DNA of 64,000 nucleotides, taken from contig OMZY01000006.1 of NCBI GenBank assembly GCA_900315675.1, positions 62,001 through 126,000 of the forward strand, read 5' to 3'. The stretch is from an uncultured Eubacteriales bacterium. Lineage in GTDB: Bacteria > Bacillota > Clostridia > Christensenellales > Aristaeellaceae. The notes below the pieces were generated by a model. The model had not been told where the DNA came from, searched no databases, and was given only the letters and a program-made list of their open reading frames with translations. Below are positions 10,359-18,093 of the stretch, in pieces (position 1 is the first letter of the stretch; each line of letters opens with the position of its first letter). Both the position numbers and the translations under genes were made by a program.

Positions 10359-11177
10359 TTAAGCATAGCTGTGGATTCCCGGCAGGAATGTATTTACACC
10401 GATATAGGTAAAAATCACGCAGATAAACCCGATGACCGCAAACCAGGCCGCGGCCTTTCCCTTCCATCCCCGGCGCAGCCGCAGATGAAGGTAAACCGCA
10501 TAGATAATCCATGTTACCAGCGACCAGGTTTCCTTCGGATCCCAGGACCAGTAGCTTCCCCAGGCCTGTTCAGCCCAGATCGCGCCGGTCAGAATTGTGA
10601 GCGTCAGGAACAGCATGCCCAGGCACACGCTGCGATAGCTGATCATATCAAGCTTTTCCGGCTGTGGAATGTGCTGCCCCCAGAAGCCTTCCTCCTTTAT
10701 CCTTCCCCGGAAAAGGAAGATCAGGGAAAGGACGAAAGCAACCCCGAAAGATCCGTACGCGATGATCGCTGTGGAAACATGAAAAGCCAGCCAGCTGGAA
10801 CGCAGTGAAGGCATCAGTTCCTTCACTTCCCTGCTCTGCATGGCCGCATAGCCGATCATCAGCAGGATCAGCGGCGAAGAAAACGCGCCCAGCACCGGAA
10901 AACGGTATTTCCGGATAAAGATCAGGCTGACCAGGCACAGCGCCCAGGCAAAACTGGTGGCAAACTCATACTGGTTCGTCATCGGCCAGCGTCCCGCGCC
11001 GATTCCCCGGAGCACCAGAGCTGCCGTATGCAGTATAAACAACCCGGTCTGCAGGAAAAACGCCGCAGAAGAAAGCTTTTCCTTTTTCAGTGCCACAAAG
11101 GCAAAGTTCAGGACTGTCAGCACAAAATATCCTATCACTGCGATGGTAAAAAGCGTGTTTTCTGCCTGAAGCATCAA
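10359..11177 (-). CDS. ccsA: Cytochrome c biogenesis protein ResC/CcsA (heme exporter/ligation subunit)
   Basis: This 272-residue polytopic membrane protein belongs to the CcmC/CcsA/ResC heme-handling family. The diagnostic WWD-type segment reads WGSYWSWDPKETWSLVTW (about 207-224). Histidines flank it (FHVSTAIIAYG and the C-terminal region). With ResB it moves heme outside and attaches it to CxxCH/CxxCK motifs of c-type cytochromes (System II). The gene overlaps resB by four bases (ATGA), so the two are translationally coupled. The obvious client is the pentaheme NrfA domain encoded immediately upstream in the same direction. Confidence 0.93.
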   Translation of the reverse strand: MMLQAENTLFTIAVIGYFVLTVLNFAFVALKKEKLSSAAFFLQTGLFILHTAALVLRGIGAGRWPMTNQYEFATSFAWALCLVSLIFIRKYRFPVLGAFSSPLILLMIGYAAMQSREVKELMPSLRSSWLAFHVSTAIIAYGSFGVAFVLSLIFLFRGRIKEEGFWGQHIPQPEKLDMISYRSVCLGMLFLTLTILTGAIWAEQAWGSYWSWDPKETWSLVTWIIYAVYLHLRLRRGWKGKAAAWFAVIGFICVIFTYIGVNTFLPGIHSYA

Positions 11178-12478
11178 TCATTCCCTCCCTTTTCCGTATC
11201 TGCCGCTGTAAAGCCTGTCGCAGCGGCAGCCTTGCCGAACTCATCCCGGAACAGGGCTCCGCCTTTCCGGTTCATTCCGTAAACATGCCAGCCGTTATCC
11301 TCTCTGACTGCCCACACAGCGCGGGGCTGCACCCAGAAGGCCAGGACAAGTCCGGCAAGCGTAATCAGCCCTCCCAGCAGTACCAGAAAAGTGAAACGGT
11401 CCCGCTTGACTGCCAGCAGCGTATAATTCCGGGGATGATCAAAACGCACCGTATATTCATCGATGGTCACTTCTTCTCCGGACATCAGGGCATTCATGCC
11501 CAGGAGTTCCCCCTTGTAGTAAATCCTGTACAGATAGGCCGGATTGTTCAGTTCTTCAGAAGCTGTCATTGGGCTCATTCCCGTCATCTGAACATAATCC
11601 GGATAAAAAGCCTGGAGGTAAACCACCAGTTCCTGTTTGTCCTTTACCGGAATATACTCTCCTGCACACAGGGAATCCTTCTGGAGCACCTCTCCATTCT
11701 TCAGTACTGTTACGTCAGCGCCCCAGCCGACCGAATTCTGGAAGAATTTATAGCCGAAAAGCGCGGCAGGAGCGTTCACGCTGGCAGTTCCGCTTTCAAC
11801 GGTATGGTTTTCCGGGTCTGAGACAGTCAGCATGGCTGTATACTGCTGAACAGCCCCGCTTTCCGCACGTTCAGTCCGGAAATCGTCCACCCTGACTGTC
11901 AGGCCTGTATTTTCAAGCGGTTTTGTCTGCCCTGGCAGCGCATATACCGTATATTTTTCCGCGGTCATCTGTCCCAGCGCAAAGCCGAGGATCAGAAGCA
12001 GAATACCCATATGGCAGATCCACGCGCCCCAGAAGCCGGCTCTGTTTCCCGCGGAAAAAAGCATTTCCCGGCCGTCGCCGGTTTTTCTGCCCGCCGGTTT
12101 TCCCATCCGCAGTGCAGTGAACATCTGCTGCGGATCTCCTGTTCCCTGTGCTTCCGCGGTAGCGTTAGCGGAAATCATTTTCTCAGGATTCCCAAATGCC
12201 CTGACTCTCTTCAGCAGCGAAGGCAGCCGGATCAGGTTGCAGCAGAGCAGGTTCAGGCACAGAAAAGCACTCAGCCCGATAAACCACCAGCTGTGGAAAG
12301 CGTCATCCAGCTGCAGGCCTACAATCCATCCTGCGGTCCGCTCCCCGTATTGTACGGCATACTGCTCCCAGGTTGCTCCCTGCGGGATTGCCGAGCTCAT
12401 GGCACAGGCAGCCGCCAGCAGTACCAGCAGTGTAATGGCAAAGGGCATGGATGAGAGAAACTTTCCGATTCTTTTCAT
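11174..12478 (-). CDS. resB: Cytochrome c biogenesis protein ResB
   Basis: The 434-residue protein has the ResB/Ccs1 layout: an N-terminal membrane helix (ITLLVLLAAACAMSS), WWFIGLSAFLCLNLLCCN as second helix, a third at ICHMGILLLILGFALG (about 157-172), a large extracytoplasmic beta-rich domain with GYKFFQNSVGW, and a last helix near LVLLGGLITLAGLVLAFW. ResB pairs with ResC/CcsA in System II heme ligation. The longer in-frame start at 12550 runs through an intergenic hairpin, so ATG 12478 (MKRIGKFL) is chosen. It follows the nrfA fusion gene by 81 bases and overlaps ccsA. Confidence 0.93.
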   Translation of the reverse strand: MKRIGKFLSSMPFAITLLVLLAAACAMSSAIPQGATWEQYAVQYGERTAGWIVGLQLDDAFHSWWFIGLSAFLCLNLLCCNLIRLPSLLKRVRAFGNPEKMISANATAEAQGTGDPQQMFTALRMGKPAGRKTGDGREMLFSAGNRAGFWGAWICHMGILLLILGFALGQMTAEKYTVYALPGQTKPLENTGLTVRVDDFRTERAESGAVQQYTAMLTVSDPENHTVESGTASVNAPAALFGYKFFQNSVGWGADVTVLKNGEVLQKDSLCAGEYIPVKDKQELVVYLQAFYPDYVQMTGMSPMTASEELNNPAYLYRIYYKGELLGMNALMSGEEVTIDEYTVRFDHPRNYTLLAVKRDRFTFLVLLGGLITLAGLVLAFWVQPRAVWAVREDNGWHVYGMNRKGGALFRDEFGKAAAATGFTAADTEKGGND

Positions 12479-12501
12479 TTTCAAACGATCCCATACACAA
12501 G

Positions 12502-12534
12502 GGAGACCGCGGATGCATTCCGTCCGCGGTCTCC
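12502..12534 (-). promoter_or_regulatory. Perfect 12-bp intercistronic hairpin between the nrfA fusion and resB
   Basis: GGAGACCGCGGA pairs perfectly with TCCGCGGTCTCC around a nine-base loop. No T-run follows on the minus strand, so this is not a standard terminator. It may limit read-through into resB/ccsA or protect the upstream message from exonucleases. Confidence 0.6.
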
Positions 12535-12559
12535 GTAATGTTTCACCCACATTGGGATA

Positions 12560-15500
12560 TCATTTCCCGTTTATTTTGTCAAGAATTTCCGTCATGGCCT
12601 CCTGAACCGAGCCGGCGGAGAAGGTCAGCGTAGCACCTGTAATGGCATCCGGAGCGGCACTGCCGCTTTCCAGGATAGCCTTGCCCCATTCATCGCGAAT
12701 CGCGTCGGTCAGCAGGTCTTTGCCCTCTTCCCCTTCGGAAGTGATCTTCACATCGGTCAGGGTTCCGTTCTTCGCGTACGCGACAACCGTCACCTTGCTG
12801 AAGGCGTTCTCTTTTTCAGCCCGGTAGCCTGCATAAAGCGGCGGTTTTTTCGGAGTTTCCTCTTCCGTCGCGGCAGGAGCAGATCCGGTTACGTCGGATT
12901 GGCCGGCAGAAGCAAGCAGCTCCTTTGCTTCGTTGATTTTGGATTCCGAAGTATCCAGGCAGTTATATGCCAGCGCGGAATTATGAGCACCTTCCGAATT
13001 CTCCACATAGCAGAAATCGAAGAACCACTGGGCTTCCCGATGCAGTTTCCGCACCGCGTCCAGTTCTTCCCCGCTCATTCTGCCGGCGGCAACTGCCGCC
13101 GCCAGTTCATCCTTCAGTCCGGACAGCATGTTGCCCACTTCTGTTTCCCTGGCCGTCACTTTTACCTGGATACCCTTCACCAGTGTGATCGTATTGTCTG
13201 CACTGCCGTGGCATGCAGCACATTTCGCCAGCAGGGTTTCGTTTTCCAGGGGACTGACCAGGTGGTGGTCATGATACTGAATGCCGCTTTCCGTCGCTTC
13301 AACCGGCATATGGCAGTCCGCGCAGCTCAGCATGGCCGCATGCTTGCCGTAAGCCCAGGTTTCCAGTTCCGGATGCTGCGCCTTGAGCATCTTCGTTCCG
13401 GTGCCGGGCTGCTCCCAGTCATAGAAGCCCAGGGCATCGTAGTATGCCAGGATCGCCTCGGGAGTCATCTCGGCTTTGCTGTGATAAGGCATCATGGCTT
13501 CACTGTCTTCCGGCGTGAAGTAATACTCAATATGGCACTGGCCGCAGGACAGGGACGCTGCCATGATTTCGCTGACATTCTCTCCCAGCGCTTCATTCAC
13601 ATACTGATGGGTCACAACCATTTTCCCGCCGTTCCCGTCATCTGCTCCGTGGCAGGTGTAGCAGGTAATGGCGTTGGTTGTCTGCGCCATCATTTCTTCA
13701 AAGGGCATGGAATAAACGCTGACGCCCTGTTCCGCAATCAGCTTATGTATATCCGGCGTCTTGCAGGTCAGGCAGTTGGCCTTGGGATGCGGCCTCTGGG
13801 TTTTCTGCACATCTTCCAGTGTGTAGGCATGACTCCTGGCACTGCCGTAGTCCTTGGCAAAGCCGTATCCTTCATAAATATTAACCAGATAAGGATCCTG
13901 CTCCAGGTAGTCTGTCACATAGCTGTTCTCCTTTTCTTTCCCCATGGAGACAGCGATTGCTGACAGGATGTCGTTTCCGTTTCCGGACGTCTTTTCCGCG
14001 GCAGGTTCTTCAGCCGCGGGTTCCTCTGCGGGAGCTGCTGCGGTCTCTCCGTTCATCCGGGCCAGGATTTCTTCCATGGCTTCCTGCACGGATCCTGCGG
14101 AGAACTTCAGGGTTGCGCCGGTAATAGCGTCCGGCGTTGCGCTGCCGCTTTCCAGGATAGCCTTGGCCCATTCGTTCCGGATTTCATCGGTCAGCAGGTC
14201 GTTGTTGCCTTCGCCCTCGGACAGGATTTTCACGCTGTCCAGCTTGCCGTTCTTCGCGGAAGCGATAACCGTGATTTTGCTGAAATTGTTCTCTGCAACC
14301 GCGCGGTAGGCCGCGGATGCGGGAACCTTGCGTGCAGGCGCTTCCGCAGCTGCGGGAGCTTCCGTTGCGGCGGGAGCTTCTGCAGCTGCGGGTTCCTCAG
14401 CGTGAGCTTCCGCTCTCTCACCCTTCATTTCAGCCAGGATTTCCGTCATGGCTTCCGTCACGGACGCGGCGGAGAACTTCAGCGTCGCGCCGGTCACAGC
14501 GTCGGGAGCAGCGCTTCCGCTTTCCAGGATCGCTTTCGCCCATTCGTTCCGGATCTCATCGGTCAGCAGGTCTTTGCCTTCCTCCCCTTCGGAAGCAATC
14601 TTCACGTCGGTCAGGGTGCCGTTCTTGGCAGAGGCGGTCACCGTGACCTTACTGAAGTCATTTTCCTTCGTTACCCGGTAGACCGCGTAGGCCTGTCCGT
14701 CCGCACCGGCTTCCTGCTTTGTTTCCGGCTGTTCTGCGGGAGTCTCCGTTTTTTCCTCTGCGGGAGCTTCAGCCGGTTCTTCGGCCTTTTCCGTTTCAGC
14801 GGGGGCATCAGCGCCCGCTGCCTTGTTGATCGCCTTCAGGGCAGCTTCGGAGGTAATCGTCGCGCCGGTCAGCGCTTCAATGCCGTTTTCCCCGTAAGTG
14901 AAGGGGCCGCTCTTGCCGATGAACTGACTGGTGAACGCTTCCTCGGAAGCCCGCTGGCCCAGGCCGGCGGTTTCATTGGGTGTATCAATGGTCAGCGTCT
15001 GGATCTTGTCTCCGTCCAGGGTCACATGCACTGTCACGTCACCGCCGAAGCCCTGTTCGGAAACTGTCAGGGCGTTTTCTTCCGCTGCGGGGGCTTCCGC
15101 TTCCTTCGCCGGTTCTTCCGCCTTTTCCGGTTCAGCGGGGGCTTCAGCGCCCGCTGCCTTGTTGATCGCCTTCAGGGCGGCTTCGGAGGTAATCGTCGCG
15201 CCGGTCAGCGCTTCAATGCCGTTTTCTCCGTAAGTGAAGGGGCCACTCTTGCCGATGAACTGACTGGTAAACGCTTCCTCGGAAGCCCGCTGGCCCAGGC
15301 CGGCGGTCTCGTTCGGGGTATCAATCGTCAGAGCACTGAGCTTGTCGCCGTCCATCGTCACATGCACCGTCACGTCGCCGCCGAATCCCTGCTCGGAGGC
15401 CGTCATGGCAGCTTCATCCTTCGCGGCGGCGGAAATATCGCCTGCGGGAGCTTCCGCTGTTTCAGCGGCAGGTTCTTCTGCGGCGGGAGCTTCAGCCGTC

Positions 15501-15931
15501 TCCGGTTCTGCGGGAGTTTCAGCGCCGATGGCCTTGTTGATGGCCTTTAGGGCGGCGGTGGAGGTCACCGTCGCGCCGGACAGGGCTTCAATCCCGTTCT
15601 CGCCGAAGGTGAAGGGACCGCTCTTGCCGATGAACTGATCGGTGAATTCCGCGTCAGAAGCCCGTTTTCCCAGGCCTTCCGTCTCGTTCGGCGTATCAAT
15701 GGTCAGTTCCCGGATTTCATTGTTATCCAGGGTCACATGCGCCGTTATCTCACCGCCGAAGCCCTGTTCGGAAGCTTCTGCGGAGGCTGCGGCAGATCCG
15801 TTCGCAGCAGAAGGATCGTATACCAGTGATCCGGTGCCGCTGAAAACGCCGGTCATTGCCAGGACAATCACGCCCACCAGCACCGCGCAGACCGCGATCC
15901 GGATCCATTGTTTCTTCGCAAAATAATCCAT
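12560..15931 (-). CDS. nrfA: Membrane-anchored fusion of six RnfG-like FMN-binding domains with pentaheme nitrite reductase NrfA
   Basis: The 1123-residue protein has one N-terminal membrane helix (about 10-30) and no lipobox. Three RnfG-like FMN_bind domains follow, with flavinylation motifs SGATVT (118-123), TGATIT (243-248) and TGATIT (356-361). Two related domains end in TGATLK (480-485, 604-609). The NrfA domain (about 650-1005) comes next, then a sixth FMN domain with TGATLT (1098-1103). The heme motifs are CLTCK (720-724, active site), CYTCH, CGQCH, CADCH and CAACH (904-908). ARSHAY (699), IEYYF (802) and KAQHPE (850-855) carry the active-site Arg, Tyr, His and calcium ligands known from Wolinella NrfA. 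Ala/Pro/Glu-rich linkers join the domains. NrfA reduces nitrite to ammonium with six electrons outside the membrane. There is no nrfH. ATG 15931 has GAGGAAG upstream; ATG 15964 lies beside a repeat without a ribosome site. Confidence 0.93.
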   Translation of the reverse strand: MDYFAKKQWIRIAVCAVLVGVIVLAMTGVFSGTGSLVYDPSAANGSAAASAEASEQGFGGEITAHVTLDNNEIRELTIDTPNETEGLGKRASDAEFTDQFIGKSGPFTFGENGIEALSGATVTSTAALKAINKAIGAETPAEPETAEAPAAEEPAAETAEAPAGDISAAAKDEAAMTASEQGFGGDVTVHVTMDGDKLSALTIDTPNETAGLGQRASEEAFTSQFIGKSGPFTYGENGIEALTGATITSEAALKAINKAAGAEAPAEPEKAEEPAKEAEAPAAEENALTVSEQGFGGDVTVHVTLDGDKIQTLTIDTPNETAGLGQRASEEAFTSQFIGKSGPFTYGENGIEALTGATITSEAALKAINKAAGADAPAETEKAEEPAEAPAEEKTETPAEQPETKQEAGADGQAYAVYRVTKENDFSKVTVTASAKNGTLTDVKIASEGEEGKDLLTDEIRNEWAKAILESGSAAPDAVTGATLKFSAASVTEAMTEILAEMKGERAEAHAEEPAAAEAPAATEAPAAAEAPARKVPASAAYRAVAENNFSKITVIASAKNGKLDSVKILSEGEGNNDLLTDEIRNEWAKAILESGSATPDAITGATLKFSAGSVQEAMEEILARMNGETAAAPAEEPAAEEPAAEKTSGNGNDILSAIAVSMGKEKENSYVTDYLEQDPYLVNIYEGYGFAKDYGSARSHAYTLEDVQKTQRPHPKANCLTCKTPDIHKLIAEQGVSVYSMPFEEMMAQTTNAITCYTCHGADDGNGGKMVVTHQYVNEALGENVSEIMAASLSCGQCHIEYYFTPEDSEAMMPYHSKAEMTPEAILAYYDALGFYDWEQPGTGTKMLKAQHPELETWAYGKHAAMLSCADCHMPVEATESGIQYHDHHLVSPLENETLLAKCAACHGSADNTITLVKGIQVKVTARETEVGNMLSGLKDELAAAVAAGRMSGEELDAVRKLHREAQWFFDFCYVENSEGAHNSALAYNCLDTSESKINEAKELLASAGQSDVTGSAPAATEEETPKKPPLYAGYRAEKENAFSKVTVVAYAKNGTLTDVKITSEGEEGKDLLTDAIRDEWGKAILESGSAAPDAITGATLTFSAGSVQEAMTEILDKINGK

Positions 15932-15961
15932 ATCTTCTTCCTCATCTCCGCCGAAGCGGAT

Positions 15962-15985
15962 CATTCTGAATGATGAATGATGAAT
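15962..15985. repeat. Heptamer tandem repeat, site 2 (between rnfB and the nrfA fusion)
   Basis: On the minus strand it reads AATTCAT-CATTCAT-CATTCAG, three 7-base units of the same family as at 9.2 kb. It fills most of the rnfB-nrfA gap inside the operon. Confidence 0.75.
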
Positions 15986-15989
15986 TAAC

Positions 15990-16784
15990 TTACATCGGAG
16001 TGGTCATAATGACCTTGGCAGGGCACTTCTCCGCGCACTTGCCGCAGAGCGTGCACTTTTCCGGATCGATCCGGGCCAGCGTGCCGTCAAACACAATCGC
16101 GTCAGATTCACACTGTTTGACGCACAGGCCGCAGCCGATACAGCCGGCGGAACAGACCTTCCGGACCAGCGGTCCCTTGTCCCTGTTGGAGCACTGCACG
16201 CGGATGATCCGGCTTTCCGGAATCAGGGAGATCAGTCCCCTCGGGCAGGTCTTCGCGCACAGGCCGCAGCTGACACAGCGGTTCCGGTTCACCACGGCAA
16301 CGCCGTCCCGGATGGAGATTGCCTGTTCCGGGCATACCTCGGCGCAGGAGCCGAAGCCCAGACAGCCGTAGGTGCAGTCCGTAATGTTCATACCGGAAAG
16401 TACAGCCGTCCGGCAGTCCTTGATTCCGATATAGTTGCCCTGGTTCTTTGTCACGCCGCAATTGCCCTTGCAGGCTACGAACGCAACCTTGCGTTCCATG
16501 GCTCCGGCGGTGATTCCCATGATGTCGCCGATATCCTGCGCCACAGGAGCGCCGCCCACCGGGCAGGCATTCACCGGAGCTTCGCCCCGGGCGATGGCGC
16601 CGGCCAGCGCGTCACATCCTGCATAGCCGCAGGCGCCGCAGTTGTTGCCGGGGAGCTTTTCCCGCACAGCCACTTCCCGCTCGTCCACTTCCACAGCGAA
16701 CTTCTTGCCGGTGAAAACCAGGCCTGCGCCGACGCAGACGCCGATCACTGCAATAACCAGGGTCGTGATCAGAATAATATTCAT
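15990..16784 (-). CDS. rnfB: Rnf electron transport complex subunit B (ferredoxin-facing Fe-S protein)
   Basis: The 264-residue RnfB has an N-terminal membrane helix (IILITTLVIAVIGVCVGAGLV), a four-Cys Fe-S domain starting NNCGACGYAGCDALAGAI with ACPVGG, a Cys-rich middle (CKGNCGV, DCTYGCLGFGSC) and repeated C-x2-C-x2-C-x3-C-P ferredoxin motifs (CVSCGLCAKTCP, CIGCGLCVKQCE, CTLCGKCAEKCP). RnfB is the entry point for electrons from reduced ferredoxin. ATG 16784 has AGGAGGGCGG just upstream. It follows rnfA by 15 bases. Confidence 0.97.
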   Translation of the reverse strand: MNIILITTLVIAVIGVCVGAGLVFTGKKFAVEVDEREVAVREKLPGNNCGACGYAGCDALAGAIARGEAPVNACPVGGAPVAQDIGDIMGITAGAMERKVAFVACKGNCGVTKNQGNYIGIKDCRTAVLSGMNITDCTYGCLGFGSCAEVCPEQAISIRDGVAVVNRNRCVSCGLCAKTCPRGLISLIPESRIIRVQCSNRDKGPLVRKVCSAGCIGCGLCVKQCESDAIVFDGTLARIDPEKCTLCGKCAEKCPAKVIMTTPM

Positions 16785-16799
16785 CTCTCCGCCCTCCTC

Positions 16800-17384
16800 T
16801 TACAGCACCAGGCCGCCGAAGCCCATAAACGCGATGGACATCAGCGCGGCAGCGATCATGACAATGGGTGCGCCCCGCAGCGGCGCGGGCAGGTCCTTTT
16901 CATTGATCCGGGACCGGATACCCGCCAGAAGCACAATGGCAATGGTGTAGCCCACCGCCGTGCCGAAGCCGCTGGTCACGCACTGGATGAAATTATAGCC
17001 GTCCTGCACGTTGGTCAGAGCCACGCCCAGCACCGCGCAGTTGGTGGTGATCAGGGGAAGATAGATGCCCAGGGCCTTATAGACCGCCGGGGACTTTTTC
17101 TTCAGGAACATTTCAACGATCTGCACCAGGGCCGCAATGACCAGGATGAAGATGATCGTCTTCATGAATTCCATGCCCAGGGGCTTGAGAACGTAGTCAT
17201 ACAGCAGGCTGGCCACCGCGGAGGCGATCGTGATCACGAAGATCACCGCGCCGCCCAGGCTGATGGAGGCCTTCATCTGTTTGCTGACGCCCAGGAAGGA
17301 ACAGATGCCCAGGAACTGGTTCAGCACCACATTGTGCACCAGCGCGCTGGTCACAATGATCATGATCAGACTCGTGTTATTCAT
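16800..17384 (-). CDS. rnfA: Rnf electron transport complex subunit A (membrane)
   Basis: The 194-residue protein with about six membrane helices matches RnfA/NqrE: VHNVVLNQFLGICSFLGVS near residues 17-35 and ITTNCAVLGVALTNVQDGYNF near 113-133. The conserved Cys residues in these two helices bind the intramembrane [2Fe-2S] cluster shared with RnfE. Length is normal. The start overlaps rnfE by four bases (ATGA). Confidence 0.97.
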   Translation of the reverse strand: MNNTSLIMIIVTSALVHNVVLNQFLGICSFLGVSKQMKASISLGGAVIFVITIASAVASLLYDYVLKPLGMEFMKTIIFILVIAALVQIVEMFLKKKSPAVYKALGIYLPLITTNCAVLGVALTNVQDGYNFIQCVTSGFGTAVGYTIAIVLLAGIRSRINEKDLPAPLRGAPIVMIAAALMSIAFMGFGGLVL

Positions 17385-18091
17385 GCGTCAGCGCCTCCCT
17401 TCTGTTCTTCTTCCGCTTTCGGATCAGCGTCCCGCGTATCACAGGCCGTGCTGCACATTGCGCAGTTGCCGTCGCAGCCGCTTTCCACCAGCTTGCGCTG
17501 ACGGGTCTTGATGCCGACGGCGTTCATCACGGCGATGATCAGGGCGAAGACCAGGAAAGCTCCCGGAGGCTGGATGAATATGGTCATGCCGAAGCTTTCC
17601 GGCAGCAGACGGAATCCGAAGACCGTTCCGGCGCCGAGGAGCTCACGGATCATGCCCGCCAGGGTCAGGGCCACGGTAAAGCCCAGGCCCATGCCGATGC
17701 CGTCCAGCACGGACAGCAGCGGAGTATGCTTGTTGGCGTAGGCTTCCGCCCGGCCGAGGATGATGCAGTTCACCACGATCAGCGGGATATAGATGCCCAG
17801 CGCCTCATACAGGCTGGGAATATAGGCTTCGATCAGCAGTTCCGTCACCGTCACCAGGCTGGCGACGATCACAATGTAGGCGGGCAGCCGGACCTGGTCT
17901 GGGATCACCTTGCGCAGGCAGCTAATCACAAAGTTGCTCAGTACCAGCACCGCCAGGGTGCTCAGGCCCATGCCGATACCGTTGGATGCCTGGGTGGATA
18001 CCGCCAGCGCCGGGCACATGCCCAGCATCAGCACCAGTACCGGGTTTTCCTTAATCAGGCCGTTCCAGAGGCGTTCAATATACTTTTTCAT
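17381..18091 (-). CDS. rnfE: Rnf electron transport complex subunit E with C-terminal Cys cluster
   Basis: The 236-residue protein is RnfE/NqrD: KENPVLVLMLGMCPALAVSTQ near the N-terminus and YIPLIVVNCIILGRAEAYANK in the middle, both with the conserved Cys that share an intramembrane [2Fe-2S] with RnfA. After the last helix a soluble tail carries CDGNCAMCSTAC (C-x3-C-x2-C-x3-C, about 206-217), then an acidic end. The tail is on the cytoplasmic side in the usual RnfE topology and could bind a further metal centre; that is inference. It lies two bases after rnfD::rnfG. Confidence 0.96.
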   Translation of the reverse strand: MKKYIERLWNGLIKENPVLVLMLGMCPALAVSTQASNGIGMGLSTLAVLVLSNFVISCLRKVIPDQVRLPAYIVIVASLVTVTELLIEAYIPSLYEALGIYIPLIVVNCIILGRAEAYANKHTPLLSVLDGIGMGLGFTVALTLAGMIRELLGAGTVFGFRLLPESFGMTIFIQPPGAFLVFALIIAVMNAVGIKTRQRKLVESGCDGNCAMCSTACDTRDADPKAEEEQKGGADA

Positions 18092-18093
18092 GA

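Noticed and set aside
13944-15926. Several Ser/Ala-rich plus-strand frames within the nrfA fusion region
   Set aside because: They mirror the repeated FMN domains and Ala/Glu/Pro linkers; repeats on one strand automatically give repeats on the other.
12560-15931. Assembly artefact joining RnfG copies with NrfA
   Set aside because: The frame is continuous, linkers are similar in composition between all domains, and the final FMN domain follows NrfA in frame, which a simple chimera would not explain. Still worth confirming with long reads.
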